A DNA stretch of 7,051 nucleotides from Leptolyngbyaceae cyanobacterium CSSed165cm_216. Lineage in GTDB: Bacteria > Cyanobacteriota > Cyanobacteriia > Phormidesmidales > Phormidesmidaceae. Below, one piece after another: positions 1 through 6,264 of this stretch; within the stretch, counting starts at the first letter, position 1, and each line of letters begins with the position of its first letter. The DNA is taken from positions 1 to 7,051 of the forward strand of contig SLIY01000065.1 of assembly GCA_007135385.1 (NCBI GenBank), given 5' to 3'. The notes beneath the pieces are model-generated. The model searched no databases and had not been told where the DNA came from. It saw nothing but the letters and a program-made list of their open reading frames with translations. The position numbers were made by a program, and so were the translations under genes.

Positions 1-1351
1 CGGCGGTTTCGGCGGCGTCGAACAGGGCGAGCAGGCTGGCGAGGCCATGCATTTCGTCGCCGTGGCGAATGTCGCGGACGACGGCAAAGGCTCGGGCGGC
101 TTCGGCGGGTTGTTCTTCGTGGAGATACCAGAAGCCAGCAGTGGTAGCGTGAGCAGGGGTATCGAGATAAAGCCTGGGAAAAGGGCTAAATGCTTTTGAT
201 CGACCAAGAAGACTCCATACAATAGAAAACTGACTTAATCGGGAGAATCCTGCTAGTATTCGTTCGTCAGGTAATTGATTTAATTCATCTTCGAAGGCCG
301 AAAAAATCCAAAAAAACTGATTTGTATAGGCTGATAAATTCTCTAGGTTTCCAATGAAATTATGACAGTTTTCAAGTGAATTTAACTCTAGAAAATTCCT
401 GACATAGGGCAATGGCAATAGCGTTACAGAACCTATGACAGGTGATATCTTTCCGCTTATTTGCTTCGATGAAAGTATTAAAGCGCTTAATAAAATCCAG
501 TTTTCTAATCTTGTAAATGCAGCAAATATCGAAAGGAAGGCAGTCATCAAGAAGAAAAATGCGAATGTTAACAGAGATTGAAACCCAGATCCGTGATCAA
601 CCATTATTGACCAAGAGTCTTGGAAAATAAATGCAGGAAAAAAAATAAATGCAGGTATAAATATTGTATTAATTGGATCCAATAGCCAAGTAAATACTAG
701 TTTTTTTGAAACAGAAGCTGATGAAATATATGCAGCAACAAGGGAAAATGAAATCACTGCCATGAAAATTGTGGTAAATATAAGGTAATTATTTATGCCA
801 ATTATGGTAATCAAATCAACGTCTCTTGGACCCAAGACAGAGTAATTTACGACAACGGCAAAGATGAATCTAATTGTATCTGTTGATATGCTGGCTATGG
901 TGAAAAATACAATGGAAAAAGTTATGCTAACTCCTACCCCAATTGCTATTGAAAGTGCGACGCAGGCTAGGATTGTGAACAATATATTTTCCCAATGGGC
1001 GAAAACAAGATTCTGGGATATTAAAATATTAGATAATAGTAGTGCGCGAAAAGCTAAAGGGAAAAAAATAGTTGATATTATTCCTTGAATCAATAAGTTT
1101 CTTTGGAATTTATTAACGAAGCAATTGTGATATTTTCTGAAGATAGAATTTAAGAGTTTTCCTCGTGTAGGGTCAGATTTAAAGAAAGAGCCATGACTTC
1201 CAAAGCGATCCACATACCACCGCAAGGCCTGGGGGAAATAAAACACCCAAAACAGCAGCCGCAGGTAGTCGAGGGGGTTCCACAGCGAAAGGGGGCGGTT
1301 GAGTTTGGGGGCCAGGTCTAGGCGCAGGTCAGCCAGGTCGTCTTTAGCCAC
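1..1351 (-). CDS. Polytopic membrane protein, partner of the TIR-ATPase (C-terminus beyond window)
   Basis: I do not recognise a named family. The frame is open for 450 codons from GTG 1351 to the window edge and has no stop. The start is supported by AGGAGGT eight bases upstream. Residues 1-50 are a conserved segment rich in W, Y, L and P (motifs LDLAPKLNRPL, WNPLDYLRL and FYFPQALRWY). Residues about 86-295 are very hydrophobic, with some five to six possible membrane segments near 86-106, 123-150, 161-173, 188-209, 219-243 and 259-279. From about 350 the chain turns soluble and helical; the stretch around 400-450 (HEEQPAEAARAF) looks TPR- or HEAT-like. The 5' and 3' ends are G+C-rich, but codons about 53-385 are A+T-rich with many TTA, ATA and AGA codons. 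The gene lies downstream of the TIR-ATPase gene in the same direction, behind a truncated copy of its own 5' end. A role as membrane sensor or effector is inference. Confidence 0.8.
   Translation of the reverse strand, partial: MAKDDLADLRLDLAPKLNRPLSLWNPLDYLRLLFWVFYFPQALRWYVDRFGSHGSFFKSDPTRGKLLNSIFRKYHNCFVNKFQRNLLIQGIISTIFFPLAFRALLLSNILISQNLVFAHWENILFTILACVALSIAIGVGVSITFSIVFFTIASISTDTIRFIFAVVVNYSVLGPRDVDLITIIGINNYLIFTTIFMAVISFSLVAAYISSASVSKKLVFTWLLDPINTIFIPAFIFFPAFIFQDSWSIMVDHGSGFQSLLTFAFFFLMTAFLSIFAAFTRLENWILLSALILSSKQISGKISPVIGSVTLLPLPYVRNFLELNSLENCHNFIGNLENLSAYTNQFFWIFSAFEDELNQLPDERILAGFSRLSQFSIVWSLLGRSKAFSPFPRLYLDTPAHATTAGFWYLHEEQPAEAARAFAVVRDIRHGDEMHGLASLLALFDAAETA
190..1195. other. A+T-rich core inside the membrane-protein gene
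   Basis: This stretch is roughly one third G+C by eye, while the bases on both sides and nearly all the rest of the window are well above half G+C. The borders fall inside one continuous reading frame, near codon 52 on the 5' side and codon 387 on the 3' side. The A+T-rich part holds essentially the whole transmembrane region. Phe, Ile and Leu codons raise A+T somewhat on their own, but the third-position preference (TTA, ATA, ATT, AGA) also changes. Confidence 0.75.
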
Positions 1352-1359
1352 AACAGCGC

Positions 1360-1366
1360 ACCTCCT
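1360..1366 (-). promoter_or_regulatory. Ribosome-binding site AGGAGGT for the membrane-protein gene
   Basis: AGGAGGT on the minus strand lies eight bases before GTG 1351 and decides that start. It sits inside the last codons of the upstream broken ORF, whose stop TAA (1346-1344) lies just past the GTG. The two frames overlap as GTGGCTAA, a classic arrangement for translational coupling. Confidence 0.75.
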
Positions 1367-1390
1367 GCCGCAAAATCCCCTCCTGGGAGA

Positions 1391-1511
1391 CCCACCCCGC
1401 CCTGCGGGCACCCCTCCGAGGAGGGGACGGGGTAGCCAACGAGCGCAAGATACAGTTCCCCCGTAGGATGGGCAAAGCTTGCGTGCCCATCAAACCACCG
1501 ATCAAACCACC
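1391..1511. repeat. 121-bp direct repeat, copy A
   Basis: Matches copy B (1565-1685) with about four mismatches and no gaps. It begins with a G+C-rich hairpin (CCCCTCCGAGGAGGGG, 1411-1426). The self-complementary unit GATGGGC..GCCCATC follows (1467-1490), and the copy ends with the 12-mer ATCAAACCACCG in tandem (1489-1511). GTAGGATGGGC/GCCCATCCTAC modules of this kind are familiar as interspersed intergenic repeats in cyanobacteria. No transposase is present. Confidence 0.85.
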
Positions 1512-1548
1512 TTGATGGGCACGGGCCAGGCCCTTTGCCCATCCTACG
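1462..1548. repeat. Imperfect inverted repeat between the direct repeats
   Basis: Bases 1462-1493 and 1512-1548 are reverse complements over 12 plus 16 bases, with a small internal mismatch bulge and an 18-base loop. The left arm belongs to copy A; the right arm is an inverted partial copy in the 53-base spacer before copy B. Each arm also contains a shorter GATGGGC..GCCCATC stem, so nested hairpins are possible in RNA. No T-run follows on either strand, so this does not look like a canonical intrinsic terminator. Confidence 0.75.
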
Positions 1549-1564
1549 CAAGGGGACTCGCCAA

Positions 1565-1685
1565 CCCACCCCGCCCTGCGGGCACCCCTCCGGGGAGAGG
1601 ACGGGGTAGCCAGCGAGCGCAAGATACAGTTCCCCCGTAGGATGGGCAAAGCTTGCGTGCCCATCAAACCACCGATCAAACCGCC
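1565..1685. repeat. 121-bp direct repeat, copy B
   Basis: Second copy, offset by 174 bases (exactly 58 codons) from copy A, so both are read in the same minus-strand frame. Its right edge at 1685 is the precise point where homology between the broken and the intact membrane-protein genes ends. Confidence 0.85.
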
Positions 1686-1940
1686 TATCTGAAGCAATAG
1701 ATTTCGTTGAATGCGATCACCATATAGGTTCTGTATGCTTGTGCGCAAGGAGGCATTGTTATTTGGAAGGGTATTTTCGCTGAAGAAGTCGATGTACCAA
1801 ATTAGCGCTTGGGGAAAATAAAACATCCAAAACATTAGCCGTAGGTAATCCAGAGGATTCCATGGGGAGAGGGGGCGGTTGAGTTTGGGAGCCAGGTCTA
1901 GGCGCAGGTCGGCTAGGTCGTCTTGGGGCATGGTGGGGTG

Positions 1941-1955
1941 GTGGGCGGTGCCCAC
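1941..1955. repeat. Hairpin in the TIR-ATPase to membrane-protein spacer
   Basis: GTGGGC-GGT-GCCCAC is a perfect six-base stem with a three-base loop, flanked by CCTAC. It fills much of the 25 bases between the TIR-ATPase stop (1957) and ATG 1931. The module resembles the GGGC/GCCC..CCTAC parts of the 121-bp repeats, so it is probably the same class of cyanobacterial palindromic repeat. No U-tract follows. It could still slow a polymerase, protect an RNA end or cover the downstream start. Confidence 0.6.
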
Positions 1956-1956
1956 C

Positions 1957-3192
1957 CTACGGGGTGAGTTTTTTGCGAAACAGGGCGTTGCAGTGCTGCA
2001 TCAGGTCTTTGGGTCTGCCGCCGCTGGTGGCGATCAGGTCGGCAATTTCATTTTCGCTAAAGCGAACTGGAGTGGGGGCCAGGCGGGTGGCGATAAACTG
2101 GCGCATGCTCTCCGCCGACCAGGGCGTGATCGGCTCTTCCCAGCAAATGCCGTGCAGGGGTGACACCATGCCATTGTCATAGCTGTCAGAGAATAGCGTT
2201 TCTAGCGAGTCGCGAGCAGCTAGCACCAGGCGCAGGGGGGCGTCTTTGCCCTCCGACAGGCCGCGCAGTTGGTCGCGCACCCGGCGCGAAAACTCATCTT
2301 GTACAATACGCTCCACCTCATCCAAAATCAGCAGCAGGCGCTGGTCGCGCAGGGCGCGGTTGAGCTTGTTGCCGCGCGTGTCTTCGGCGATGCCTACCTT
2401 GGCGCAGAGTTCTTCGTAAAACTCGTCTTCGCTAAACAGCATCACCAGGTTGATAAAGATTGGCTGGCGCGGCGGGGTTAGCCGCCCCTGGGCCTGGCGG
2501 GCCACCTCTCGCAGCAGCGACGATTTGCCCAGGTTGCGATCGCCGATCAGCGCCACATTGCTGCCACTATTGAGCACCTCAAAAATGCGGTTGAGAGTGC
2601 GATCGCAGTCAAAAAACTGCGCTGCCTCATCCACCGCCCCGGTCAGCGGCAAAAACGGGTTCTGGGTCTGCACCCGGCCTGGAAAGCTGGCTTTCTCCTG
2701 GGCATCCCCCGGCTGTGAGGTTCGGGCCAGTTCACGACGGGGAAACAGCGGGCGGGTTTCGGGTTTGCCTCGCTTCTTGAGCGCTGCCGCGATGCCCTCT
2801 ACGATCGATTGCTCTGCATCTCCCTCCGCCTTACCGACGATGTCAATGTAGTTGATCTGCCCCAGCAGCCCCTCGGGCTTGCACTCCCCCACCCGAATGG
2901 GGATCAGGCGGCTCTCTTGGGATTGGGGGTCTCGCTTAAAGGCAGCGGCCCACTCGGGGTGGGTGTACTTGGCCTGGAGGTAGTCATCGGAAAGTACGGC
3001 AACAGTACGGGTACAGCCCGCCGCTGCATCGTCCATCTCCAGCACAAAGTTATGGCCGGGCAAAAAATCCCACGCTTGAATTTTGACGGTGTAGCCGCGC
3101 TCTTCCAGAATCCAGGCGATCCATTCAGCCCAGGCTTTGTCAGCACTGTTGTAGCTGATAAAAAAGTCCTGTGGTAGAGCTGGGTCAGGCAT
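1957..3192 (-). CDS. TIR-domain STAND/AAA-type ATPase
   Basis: Predicted 411-residue cytosolic protein with two modules. Residues 9-140 form a TIR (TIR_2-like) domain: DFFISYNSADKAW at 9-21, WDFLPGHNF at 41-49, and Glu52 in the helix that normally carries the catalytic glutamate of NAD-cleaving TIRs. HPEW lies at 78-81, followed by a basic/Pro-rich linker. Residues about 178-411 form a P-loop ATPase: Walker A GDRNLGKS (217-224), Walker B LLLILDE (286-292), a sensor-1-like strand LRLVLAARD (320-328), and SGGRP (390-394) near the end, reminiscent of sensor 2 with Arg393. TIR domains hydrolyse or cyclise NAD+ and STAND ATPases act as switches; an immune or signalling role here is inference. The protein ends soon after the ATPase and lacks the long repeat sensor usual in STAND proteins. 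I chose ATG 3192, right before the TIR fold. The frame is open up to 3315, but those 41 residues look like non-coding translation. No Shine-Dalgarno sequence is evident. Confidence 0.9.
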   Translation of the reverse strand: MPDPALPQDFFISYNSADKAWAEWIAWILEERGYTVKIQAWDFLPGHNFVLEMDDAAAGCTRTVAVLSDDYLQAKYTHPEWAAAFKRDPQSQESRLIPIRVGECKPEGLLGQINYIDIVGKAEGDAEQSIVEGIAAALKKRGKPETRPLFPRRELARTSQPGDAQEKASFPGRVQTQNPFLPLTGAVDEAAQFFDCDRTLNRIFEVLNSGSNVALIGDRNLGKSSLLREVARQAQGRLTPPRQPIFINLVMLFSEDEFYEELCAKVGIAEDTRGNKLNRALRDQRLLLILDEVERIVQDEFSRRVRDQLRGLSEGKDAPLRLVLAARDSLETLFSDSYDNGMVSPLHGICWEEPITPWSAESMRQFIATRLAPTPVRFSENEIADLIATSGGRPKDLMQHCNALFRKKLTP

Positions 3193-3274
3193 TATGCGAA
3201 AAGCAAAGACAGAAAAACCTAGGGGGTAACCCGTGGGCAATAAACAACACCTGGTGGACTTAGCGTCTGCAGAT

Positions 3275-3288
3275 CTAGGCTGTCCTAG
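3275..3288. promoter_or_regulatory. Small dyad CTAGG-CTGT-CCTAG
   Basis: Perfect five-base inverted repeat with a four-base centre, about 85 bases upstream of the TIR-ATPase start. It could be an operator or a weak hairpin in the leader. It is short enough to arise by chance. Confidence 0.25.
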
Positions 3289-3417
3289 CCAGCCCTTCAG
3301 TGGCCACAGACACACTCGTTAGCGCAACACCACCTTAGCCGTTGCTACCCATTGTGCCGGATGGGTCGCTTAAATTCGAGGTTTTTCTGACTAAGCGTAT
3401 TCCATGCCAGCCCAGAG

Positions 3418-3446
3418 GCTGCAAACATATTGCATTGTGATGCAGC
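3418..3446. promoter_or_regulatory. Nested dyad upstream of the P-type ATPase gene
   Basis: An outer pair GCTGCA (3418-3423) and TGCAGC (3441-3446) encloses an inner perfect dyad TGCAT-TGTG-ATGCA (3431-3444). The centre lies about 75 bases before ATG 3511, a plausible place for a regulator binding near the promoter, such as a metal-responsive one given the neighbouring cation pump. The role is inference and the arms are short. Confidence 0.35.
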
Positions 3447-3510
3447 TTTACCCCAGCCTTTCCCTGGCATCCTAGGCTAGGGTTAACATATCCCTTTGCC
3501 CCTGCCCCCT

Positions 3511-6243
3511 ATGGCCTTTGATCTCAACACCCGCCAAGACACCCCTGCGGCCCAGGCTGGCCCAGCGGTCTGGCATAGCTTACCCCTAGAGGCGGTGCTG
3601 AGCCAGTGGGCGGCGGATGGCGATCGCGGTCTGAGTCTGACCGAGGCCCACGATCGCCTGGACCAATATGGTCCCAACGCTCTCGCCGCCAGCCACGGTC
3701 GCTCGGCCCTGGGATTGTGGGTCGAGCAGTGTCTGAGCTGGCCAGTGGGGCTATTGGCCGTAGCGGCCTTGCTGTCGGTGGCCACCGGCAACCCGATCGA
3801 TGCGGTGGTGATTATGGGGGTAGTGGTGATCAACGCAATCATTGGCTACACCACCGAAAGCCAGTCCGAGCGGATTATTCGAGCGTTACAGGACGAACTG
3901 ACCCCCACGGCCCTGGTGCGGCGGGATGGCCAAGACCTGACCCTGGATGCGACCCAGGTGGTCCCTGGCGACCTGTTGTTGTTGCGGGCCGGGCAGGCGG
4001 TGGCCGCTGATGCGCGGCTGATAGACTGCGATCGCCTGGCCCTAGACGAATCGGCCCTGACCGGGGAAAGCTTGCCGGTGACCAAACACCTGTCTCCCCT
4101 GACTAAGGATGCCCCCCTGGCGGACCGGCGCAACCTGGTGTTTAAGGGCACCCTGGTGACTCGGGGGGTGGGGCAAGCGATCGTCGTCGCCACCGGCAGC
4201 GACACAGAAATTGGCCAGATCCAGGCCCTGGTGGATAGCACCGAAACCTTAGATACCCCGTTGCAACAGCAGTTGGCCCGGGTGAGCGGTCAACTGGTGT
4301 TGCTTTGCAGCGGCGTCTGCACTGTGATTTTTGCCGCCGGGGCGCTGCGAGGCTATGGCCTATTACACACCTTGAAAATCGCCATTTCCCTGGCGGTGGC
4401 CGCTGTGCCTGAGGGGCTACCGGCAGTGGCCACCACTACCCTGGCTTTGGGGATTCAGGCCATGCGTCGGCACAAGATTCTGATTCGCGCCCTAAACGCC
4501 GTCGAAACCCTGGGGGCCGTGCAGGTGGTCTGCCTCGATAAAACCGGCACTATCACCGCCAACCGCATGGCGGTGCAGGTGGTGGCCCTGGGCCAGGGGG
4601 ATCTGCCAGGGGTGGCGGTGGATCTGCCTGCCCTGGCCACCCCTAACCCTGCCTTTGATCGATTGCTGACGGCAGCGGTACTGTGTAACGCAAGCCAGGT
4701 GCTACCTGGGGTAGAGAGGGATCCCCAGCTACAGGGGTCAGCCACCGAAAACGCCCTGCTAACCCTGGCCCTAGAGTCGGGAGTGGCAATCGATCCCCTC
4801 CGCCAACGCTATCCCCTGATGGCCCTCAACCCCCGCCAGGAAGATCGGATGCTGATGAGTACCCTACACCGTACCCCCAGTGGCGGAGGCCTGGTGGCGG
4901 TCAAGGGTAGCCCCACCCAGGTACTGGAGTGCTGTAGCCACTGGTTGGTGAACGACCAGGTGATGCCCCTAAGGGATGAGGATCGCCTGAGCCTGAAAAC
5001 CCGTAACCAGACGATGGCGAACCAGACGTTGCGGGTCCTGGCGATCGCCGATCGCCCCCTAGAGGCCGCCCCTGACCTCGACAGCCTCGACCCCAGTAGC
5101 TATGAGCAAGACCTGACCTGGCTGGGGCTGGTGGGGTTGGCGGACCCCATCCGGGAAGAGGTCCCCGAGTTGATCGCCGCCTTCCACCGGGCTGGGATTG
5201 ACACGGTGATGGTGACCGGGGATCAGCGCTCCACCGCCAAGGCGATTGGCGAGCAGGTCAACCTCAGCCGCAACGGCGAACTGGCTATTGTCGATGCCTA
5301 TGACTTGGCGGCCTTAACTGATGGCGATCGCCACGCCCTGACCCACCGGATCGATATCTTTGCCCGCATCACCCCCGCCGACAAGCTACAGGTGGTGCGC
5401 ACCCTGCAATCGGCCCAGAAAGTGGTGGCCATGACTGGTGACGGTATCAACGATACCCCGGCCCTGAAGGCGGCCAATGTGGGCCTGGCCATGGGCTCTG
5501 GCAAAGCCGATGGGGTGCACGACGTAGCCGATGTGATTATCCAGGACGATAACCTAGGCACGCTGATTGACGCGATCGCCCAGGGCCGCACGATCTACAC
5601 CAACATTCGTAAAGCAGTCCACTATCTGCTGGCCACTAACCTGAGTGAAATCATCGTGGTGGCCGTGGCCACCCTGGTCGGCCTGGGGGAACCCCTCAAT
5701 GCCATCCAACTGCTGTGGCTGAACCTGGTCACCGATATCTTCCCTGGGTTGGGTCTGGCCCTAGAGCCCGCCGACCCCACGGTGCTGGAGCAGGCCCCCC
5801 GCCCCGCCGATGAACCAATCATCAAAACCACTGACTTCGGTCGCATGGCCTGGGAAGCCAGCGTCATTTCTGGGGCCGCCCTGGGGGCCTATGGCTATGG
5901 GCTCTCCCAGTACGGGGCTGGCCTGGCTGCTAGTACCATGGCCTTTATGGGGTTGACCCTGGCCCAGGTGCTGCACGCCCTCACCTGCCGTACCGAAACC
6001 CGGCGGAGCCAGCGGCAACCGGCATTACCGCCTAACCCCTATTTGACCGTGGCGGTCGTGGGCTCCCTGGCCCTGCAATTGTTGCCCCTGGTGATTCCGG
6101 CCCTGGGGGAGATTCTGCACATCACCCCCCTAGCGGCCAGAGATTATGGGGTCATTGCTGTGGCAGCTCTGGTGCCTTTGGCGATCAACGCCGCCACTAA
6201 ACCGGCTTCACCGGGTCCTATACTTCAGCCCGAGAAACGTTGA
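3511..6243 (+). CDS. P2-type cation-transporting ATPase, probably Ca2+ (PacL-like)
   Basis: Membrane pump of 910 residues, normal length for P2 ATPases and apparently intact. In order: N-terminal cation-ATPase domain (about 20-65); M1-M2 (about 75-113); actuator loop TGES (184-187); M3-M4 with PEGLP (300-304); phosphorylation site DKTGT with Asp343; nucleotide-domain KGSP (Lys465); hinge VTGDQ (568-572); TGDGIND (642-648); M5 NLSE (710-713); M6 NLVTD (738-742); M7-M10 to about 900. The M4 Glu301, M5 Asn710/Glu713 and M6 Asn738/Asp742 match the Ca2+ ligands of SERCA. The M8 ligand position appears to be Gln819 rather than Glu, as in plasma-membrane Ca2+ pumps, suggesting one bound ion. Mn2+, Na+ or another cation remains possible. 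ATG 3511 was chosen over TTG 3496 because neither has a Shine-Dalgarno sequence and ATG is the stronger start; TTG would add five residues. The gene is divergent from the TIR locus, with no sign of shared function. Confidence 0.93.
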   Translation: MAFDLNTRQDTPAAQAGPAVWHSLPLEAVLSQWAADGDRGLSLTEAHDRLDQYGPNALAASHGRSALGLWVEQCLSWPVGLLAVAALLSVATGNPIDAVVIMGVVVINAIIGYTTESQSERIIRALQDELTPTALVRRDGQDLTLDATQVVPGDLLLLRAGQAVAADARLIDCDRLALDESALTGESLPVTKHLSPLTKDAPLADRRNLVFKGTLVTRGVGQAIVVATGSDTEIGQIQALVDSTETLDTPLQQQLARVSGQLVLLCSGVCTVIFAAGALRGYGLLHTLKIAISLAVAAVPEGLPAVATTTLALGIQAMRRHKILIRALNAVETLGAVQVVCLDKTGTITANRMAVQVVALGQGDLPGVAVDLPALATPNPAFDRLLTAAVLCNASQVLPGVERDPQLQGSATENALLTLALESGVAIDPLRQRYPLMALNPRQEDRMLMSTLHRTPSGGGLVAVKGSPTQVLECCSHWLVNDQVMPLRDEDRLSLKTRNQTMANQTLRVLAIADRPLEAAPDLDSLDPSSYEQDLTWLGLVGLADPIREEVPELIAAFHRAGIDTVMVTGDQRSTAKAIGEQVNLSRNGELAIVDAYDLAALTDGDRHALTHRIDIFARITPADKLQVVRTLQSAQKVVAMTGDGINDTPALKAANVGLAMGSGKADGVHDVADVIIQDDNLGTLIDAIAQGRTIYTNIRKAVHYLLATNLSEIIVVAVATLVGLGEPLNAIQLLWLNLVTDIFPGLGLALEPADPTVLEQAPRPADEPIIKTTDFGRMAWEASVISGAALGAYGYGLSQYGAGLAASTMAFMGLTLAQVLHALTCRTETRRSQRQPALPPNPYLTVAVVGSLALQLLPLVIPALGEILHITPLAARDYGVIAVAALVPLAINAATKPASPGPILQPEKR

Positions 6244-6264
6244 AAGGCAAAGGCAGAAGGCAGA
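6244..6264. repeat. Short tandem heptamer repeat after the ATPase stop
   Basis: Three heptamers (AAGGCAA, AGGCAGA, AGGCAGA) follow directly after the TGA at 6241-6243. AGGCAGA-type heptamers belong to the short tandemly repeated (STRR) sequences known from filamentous cyanobacteria. Copy number is low here. Confidence 0.55.

Larger units (their letters stand above)
1344..1931 (-). pseudogene. Truncated 5' copy of the membrane-protein gene running into a repeat array
   Basis: From ATG 1931 the first 50 residues match the downstream full-length protein at about 42 of 50 positions. Weaker similarity continues to residue 82 (QRNLLLQ here, QRNLLIQ there). At codon 83 (base 1685) homology stops exactly at the edge of a 121-bp repeat, just where the first membrane segment should begin. 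The remaining 113 codons translate repeat DNA: a ~42-residue string beginning GGLIGGLMGTQALPI occurs twice, 58 codons apart. The frame stays open to TAA at 1344, overlapping the downstream GTG start by 8 bases. ATG 1931 has no Shine-Dalgarno sequence; an in-frame GTG at 1955 is an alternative start. Most likely a gene remnant. A short functional peptide or a leader coupling translation to the next gene cannot be excluded. Confidence 0.7.
3193..3510. promoter_or_regulatory. Divergent intergenic region between the TIR-ATPase and P-type ATPase genes
   Basis: This 318-base stretch must carry the start signals of both divergent genes. I see no convincing -35/-10 pair in either direction and no Shine-Dalgarno sequence before either start. 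It contains two small perfect dyads (3275-3288 and 3431-3444), and CCTAGG or near variants recur at about 3220, 3275-3288 and 3471. No RNA gene or further ORF with support was found. Confidence 0.55.
2536..5579. repeat. HIP1 octamers (GCGATCGC), seven copies
   Basis: Copies start at 2536, 2599, 3620, 4028, 5041, 5324 and 5572: two in the TIR-ATPase gene and five in the P-type ATPase gene. HIP1 is over-represented in most cyanobacterial genomes, so this density is a good taxonomic marker. None was found between 1 and 1956, which covers the A+T-rich membrane-protein gene and the repeat array. Confidence 0.9.

Noticed and set aside
864..1088. 74-codon plus-strand frame opposite the membrane-protein gene
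   Set aside because: The opposite strand has a continuous 450-codon frame with a good ribosome-binding site and clear membrane character. The plus frame is its shadow.
1462..1548. Intrinsic terminator inside the repeat array
   Set aside because: The stem is strong but neither strand has a T-run after it, and the downstream gene seems to depend on read-through.
1318..1569. 83-codon minus-strand frame through the repeat array
   Set aside because: It is an alternative frame of the G+C-rich repeats overlapping the true start of the membrane-protein gene, with no ribosome-binding site or recognisable product.
1391..1685. CRISPR array
   Set aside because: Only two 121-base direct repeats with one 53-base spacer that itself contains inverted repeat sequence. 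Unit length and structure do not fit CRISPR.
3193..3315. In-frame upstream extension of the TIR-ATPase gene to a start at 3315
   Set aside because: The extra 41 residues show no TIR-like content and precede the usual TIR N-terminus. ATG 3192 places the first conserved strand ten residues from the start, as is typical.
1957..6243. The cation pump as part of the TIR immune-like module
   Set aside because: It is divergently transcribed across a 318-base spacer, has housekeeping-type features and local base composition, and nothing links it to the TIR locus.
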